Assembly: GCA_964633825.1 (NCBI GenBank)
Contig: CAZWHE010000169.1
Span: forward strand, 1-8,193
DNA length: 8,193 bases
Source: CAZWHE01 sp964633825
GTDB taxonomy: Bacteria > Planctomycetota > B15-G4 > CAYZWU01
Direction of reading: 5' to 3'
Shown here: in pieces, positions 6,466 to 8,193 of the stretch
Position numbering within the stretch: position 1 is the first letter of the stretch
Layout: each line of letters begins with the position of its first letter
Translations under genes and position numbers: made by a program
The notes under the pieces: generated by a model
Database searches by the model: none
What the model was told of the DNA's origin: nothing
What the model saw: only the letters and a program-made list of their open reading frames with translations

Positions 6466-7314
6466 ATGGCCAAAAAGAAATCCCTGTCCAGGCAAATGGG
6501 ACTGGAAGTCGGCCTGATCGTGAGCCGCTACCTCCTCAAGACCGAGGAGCTGCACTTCGGCTACTGGCCGGAGGATCTCGAGGTGGAGGTGCTCAATCTT
6601 CCGGAAGCGCAGGAGAACCATTCGGATCTCATCATTTCCCACCTTCCCATCGAGACAGGCCGGATCCTCGATGTGGGCTGCGGCGCGGGCACCTTCGGCC
6701 GCAAGCTGATCGACAGGGGATTCAGCGTGGACGGCGTGATACCCAGCGCTTTTCTCGCCGGGCGGGTCCGGGAGGTTTTCGGCGGCCGGGGCGAGGTGTT
6801 CGAGTGCCGCTTAGAGGACCTGAAGACTGAGAAGAAGTACGACCTGATTCTCTTCAGTGAGAGCTTTCAGTACGTCGACATCAAGGCGGGCCTGGCCAAG
6901 GCGGATGAGCTCCTGGACGAGGGGGGGCACGTGCTGATCTGCGACTTCTTCGACAGGCAGGCGAATGCTCCCAAATCGGTCAGAGGAGGGCACAAGTGGC
7001 CGCTCTTCAAGGAAGCCCTTTCGCACGGCCCGTGGGAGAAGAAGGACGACGTGGACATCACGAACGAAACGGGCCCCACCCTCGATCTGGTGAACGACGT
7101 GATGAATAAAGTGGCGCTGCCCATCTGCGCCCTTTGCGATGAAACCTTCAAGGCACGGCATTCGATCCTGTCCAAGATCCTGCACTGGAAATTCAAGAAG
7201 CGCATCGAGAAGGCGAGAGCCAGGTACTTCGGCGGCAGGTTGAGCTCCAGTGCTTTTTCGGCGGCCAAGACCTATCGCCTCCTTGTGTTCCGGAAAAAGG
7301 GCGGCCCGTTCTGA
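6466..7314 (+). CDS. Class I SAM-dependent methyltransferase, substrate unknown
   Basis: A 282-residue cytoplasmic protein with a Rossmann-type methyltransferase core at about 64-163. Motif I is ILDVGCGAGT (67-76), which binds SAM. YDLILFSESFQYVD (125-138) matches the strand-4 region, and LLDEGGHVLICDFF (149-162) the strand-5 region. After strand 2 the sequence is VDGVIPS, with Ile92 where most class I enzymes carry an acidic residue that contacts the SAM ribose; some subfamilies lack it. An N-terminal lead with LHFGYWPEDLEVEVLNLPEAQ precedes the core, and a basic C-terminal extension (about 165-282) may define the substrate. ATG 6466 is chosen because AAAGGA lies 7 nt upstream; the in-frame GTG at 6445 lies inside the hairpin. 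Small-molecule, lipid or quinone methylation are all possible; nothing here decides. Confidence 0.85.
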   Translation: MAKKKSLSRQMGLEVGLIVSRYLLKTEELHFGYWPEDLEVEVLNLPEAQENHSDLIISHLPIETGRILDVGCGAGTFGRKLIDRGFSVDGVIPSAFLAGRVREVFGGRGEVFECRLEDLKTEKKYDLILFSESFQYVDIKAGLAKADELLDEGGHVLICDFFDRQANAPKSVRGGHKWPLFKEALSHGPWEKKDDVDITNETGPTLDLVNDVMNKVALPICALCDETFKARHSILSKILHWKFKKRIEKARARYFGGRLSSSAFSAAKTYRLLVFRKKGGPF

Positions 7315-7320
7315 GGATTT

Positions 7321-7337
7321 GCCGGTTCGATTCCGGT
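7321..7337 (+). other. tRNA T-arm-like hairpin without a tRNA
   Basis: A 5-bp stem (7321-7325 with 7333-7337, the outer pair G-T) closes a 7-nt loop TTCGATT, the exact geometry and loop consensus of a tRNA T arm (GGTTCGATTCC). The upstream sequence is the 3' end of the methyltransferase gene, with no strand complementary to the following TTGACAA, no anticodon arm and no CCA, so it is not a tRNA gene. It may be chance or a relic of a tRNA 3' end. Confidence 0.3.
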
Positions 7338-7356
7338 TTGACAAGGCCTTGACAAG
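7338..7356 (+). repeat. Tandem TTGACAAG repeat before the DUF202-like gene
   Basis: TTGACAAG occurs at 7338-7345 and 7349-7356, an 11-bp period, with the 10-bp palindrome CAAGGCCTTG (7342-7351) between. Each copy contains a perfect -35 hexamer, but no -10-like sequence lies 16-18 bp downstream. An operator or a promoter with a non-standard -10 is possible. Confidence 0.4.
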
Positions 7357-7388
7357 CGCGCGGTGTTCCGCAACCAGCCGCTCTCCGA

Positions 7389-7394
7389 GGGAGG
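7389..7394 (+). promoter_or_regulatory. Ribosome binding site that sets the start at 7402
   Basis: GGGAGG lies 7 nt before the ATG at 7402 and only 1 nt before the in-frame ATG at 7396, so the second ATG is preferred. The GTG at 7363 has no SD. Confidence 0.65.
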
Positions 7395-7401
7395 AATGAA
7401 A

Positions 7402-7821
7402 ATGAACGCGGAGAGGTCCGACGAAGCTGCCGTCTCCGACGAAGCCGCCGTCTCCGACGAAAGCGCCGTCTCCGACGAAAGCGCCGTCTCCGACGAAAGC
7501 GCCGTCTCCGACGAAAGCGCCGTTATCGGCGAGATTCAGCTCATGCTCGCCGAAAAAAGGACGTCCCTCTCCGTCTTGCGGACCGGGATCGCCGTTCTTG
7601 TCCTTCCACTCACTGTCCTCACATTCCTGATCGCAACGTCCGAGCACTACTCCTTTGTGCAGGTGATCCACCTCATGCTGCCCGTTCTCGTCCTCTGTGT
7701 CGGCCTCGCAGTGCTCGGCTGCTACCTGATTCACAGGGCCATGCTCAAAATCAGGCGCTTCGATGCGATGATCAACGAGCTGAAGAAGAAGAATTACGAG
7801 GTCGCACGCCTCATCGAATGA
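7402..7821 (+). CDS. Small two-TM protein, DUF202-like, with acidic hexapeptide repeats
   Basis: A 139-residue protein of unknown function. Residues 7-42 are six tandem copies of DE(A/S)AVS, the last ending in I, giving about -12 charge and presumably disorder. Residues about 46-62 (IQLMLAEKRTSLSVLRTG) resemble the start of DUF202/YidH-type membrane proteins, which begin with a similar LAxERTxLAWLRT pattern; this assignment is from memory. TM1 spans about 60-79 and TM2 about 90-111. The C-terminus is basic (KIRRF, NELKKKN) and probably cytoplasmic, so by the positive-inside rule both ends would face the cytoplasm. It lies 87 bp after the methyltransferase gene on the same strand and ends 21 bp from the convergent dapA stop; no terminator is evident in that gap. 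Confidence 0.75.
   Translation: MNAERSDEAAVSDEAAVSDESAVSDESAVSDESAVSDESAVIGEIQLMLAEKRTSLSVLRTGIAVLVLPLTVLTFLIATSEHYSFVQVIHLMLPVLVLCVGLAVLGCYLIHRAMLKIRRFDAMINELKKKNYEVARLIE
7420..7527 (+). repeat. Six-copy 18-bp in-frame minisatellite
   Basis: Six head-to-tail 18-bp units. Units 3-5 (7456-7509) are identical (GACGAAAGCGCCGTCTCC). Unit 1 differs from unit 2 at one base, unit 2 from unit 3 at two, and unit 6 diverges only in its last bases. There are no spacers, so it is not CRISPR. The repeat stays in frame, and the near-identity suggests recent slippage and possible copy-number variation. Confidence 0.95.
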
Positions 7822-7842
7822 AGTGCTCCCGTCGAAGCCCGG

Positions 7843-8193
7843 TCAGCTCTCGATCAAGCCGTACTCGCCCATCACGTCCCTGAGCCGGGCCGCGTTGTTG
7901 GGCGTCATGGGCGCCAGGGGAAGGCGCACTTCACCCACGCCTCTCCCGAGAATGTTCATCGCCGTCTTGACCGGAGCGGGGTTTGTTTCGAGGAACATGG
8001 CCTGGCAGAGTGGGAGCATGTCGAGATGGCGCCGGCGGGCCGTCTCCAGGTCGCCCTCTTCGAAGGCCGTGATCATGGCTTTCATCTCGCGGGGGATGAT
8101 GTTGCCAGCAACGGAAACGATTCCGCAGCCACCCACGGCCAGGATGGGGAGCGTGTTGGCGTCGTCGCCGGAGAGGACGTCGATCCGGTTTCC
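7843..8193 (-). CDS. dapA: 4-hydroxy-tetrahydrodipicolinate synthase, C-terminal part
   Basis: The last 116 residues of DapA, which condenses pyruvate with aspartate semialdehyde in the lysine and diaminopimelate pathway. The coding frame stays open to the right edge, so the N-terminal two thirds, including the Schiff-base Lys and the catalytic Tyr, are outside the window. Visible landmarks are VLSGDDANTLPILAVGG at the edge, then IVSVAGNIIPREM, the helix EGDLETARRRHLDMLPL, ETNPAPVKTAMNILG, and GEVRLPLAPM near the end. The internal GTG at 8134-8136 is not the start because homology continues through it. VGGCGIVSV carries a Cys where many relatives have a different small residue. It converges on the DUF202-like gene with a 21-bp gap. 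DapA family members with other aldolase roles exist, but the motifs fit DapA well. Confidence 0.93.
   Translation of the reverse strand, partial: GNRIDVLSGDDANTLPILAVGGCGIVSVAGNIIPREMKAMITAFEEGDLETARRRHLDMLPLCQAMFLETNPAPVKTAMNILGRGVGEVRLPLAPMTPNNAARLRDVMGEYGLIES

Noticed and set aside
7420..7527. CRISPR array
   Set aside because: The units are contiguous with no spacers, and the period is a coding multiple of three.
6811..7734. Minus-strand frame with FVGDGA repeats
   Set aside because: The repeats are the antisense reading of the DE(A/S)AVS array; the frame runs against the methyltransferase and DUF202-like genes.

Overview
The window is a G+C-rich bacterial chromosome segment (by eye about 60% or a little more) made mostly of core housekeeping genes, with a few lineage-specific genes between them. 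Phosphatidylglycerol synthesis, diaminopimelate synthesis and a HAMP-type membrane receptor with an extracytoplasmic sensor point to a free-living, probably diderm bacterium. Gene content alone does not fix the phylum; an uncultivated G+C-rich lineage is plausible. TTG starts recur (pgsA, pgpA), and most genes have recognisable Shine-Dalgarno (SD) sites.

Layout. (1) 1-335: an AT-richer left edge, then a small plus-strand ORF that looks like the detached C-terminal winged helix of a Fic-type protein. (2) 390-1850, minus: cysS. (3) 1851-1929: a 79-bp divergent gap holding a lone TATTATA heptamer, a perfect -10 for cysS placed so that its mRNA could be leaderless. (4) 1930-4473, plus: tightly packed rimO-pgsA-pgpA; rimO and pgsA overlap by 4 nt, and pgsA and pgpA are 4 nt apart. 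PgsA and PgpA catalyse consecutive steps to phosphatidylglycerol. (5) 4474-4609: a structured 136-bp leader. (6) 4610-6367, plus: a membrane receptor with two TM segments, HAMP and a SpoIIE/RsbU-like PP2C domain in which all four canonical metal-binding Asp positions are substituted, so a probable pseudophosphatase. (7) 6368-6465: a leader with an 11-bp perfect stem and a candidate 12-codon leader ORF. (8) 6466-7314, plus: a class I SAM-dependent methyltransferase of unknown substrate. (9) 7315-7401: a short gap with a T-arm-like hairpin and a tandem TTGACAAG repeat. (10) 7402-7821, plus: a small two-TM, DUF202-like protein whose N-terminus is six copies of an acidic hexapeptide. (11) 7843-8193, minus: the 3' third of dapA, running off the right edge.

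How the genes relate. rimO-pgsA-pgpA looks like one transcription unit. The receptor, methyltransferase and DUF202-like genes follow on the same strand after gaps of 136, 98 and 87 bp, and each gap contains structure. Two of these products are membrane proteins and they follow phospholipid genes, so a membrane-associated function is possible, but this rests on proximity only. The most unusual item is the degenerate phosphatase domain, which keeps its fold motifs but has lost the expected catalytic metal ligands.
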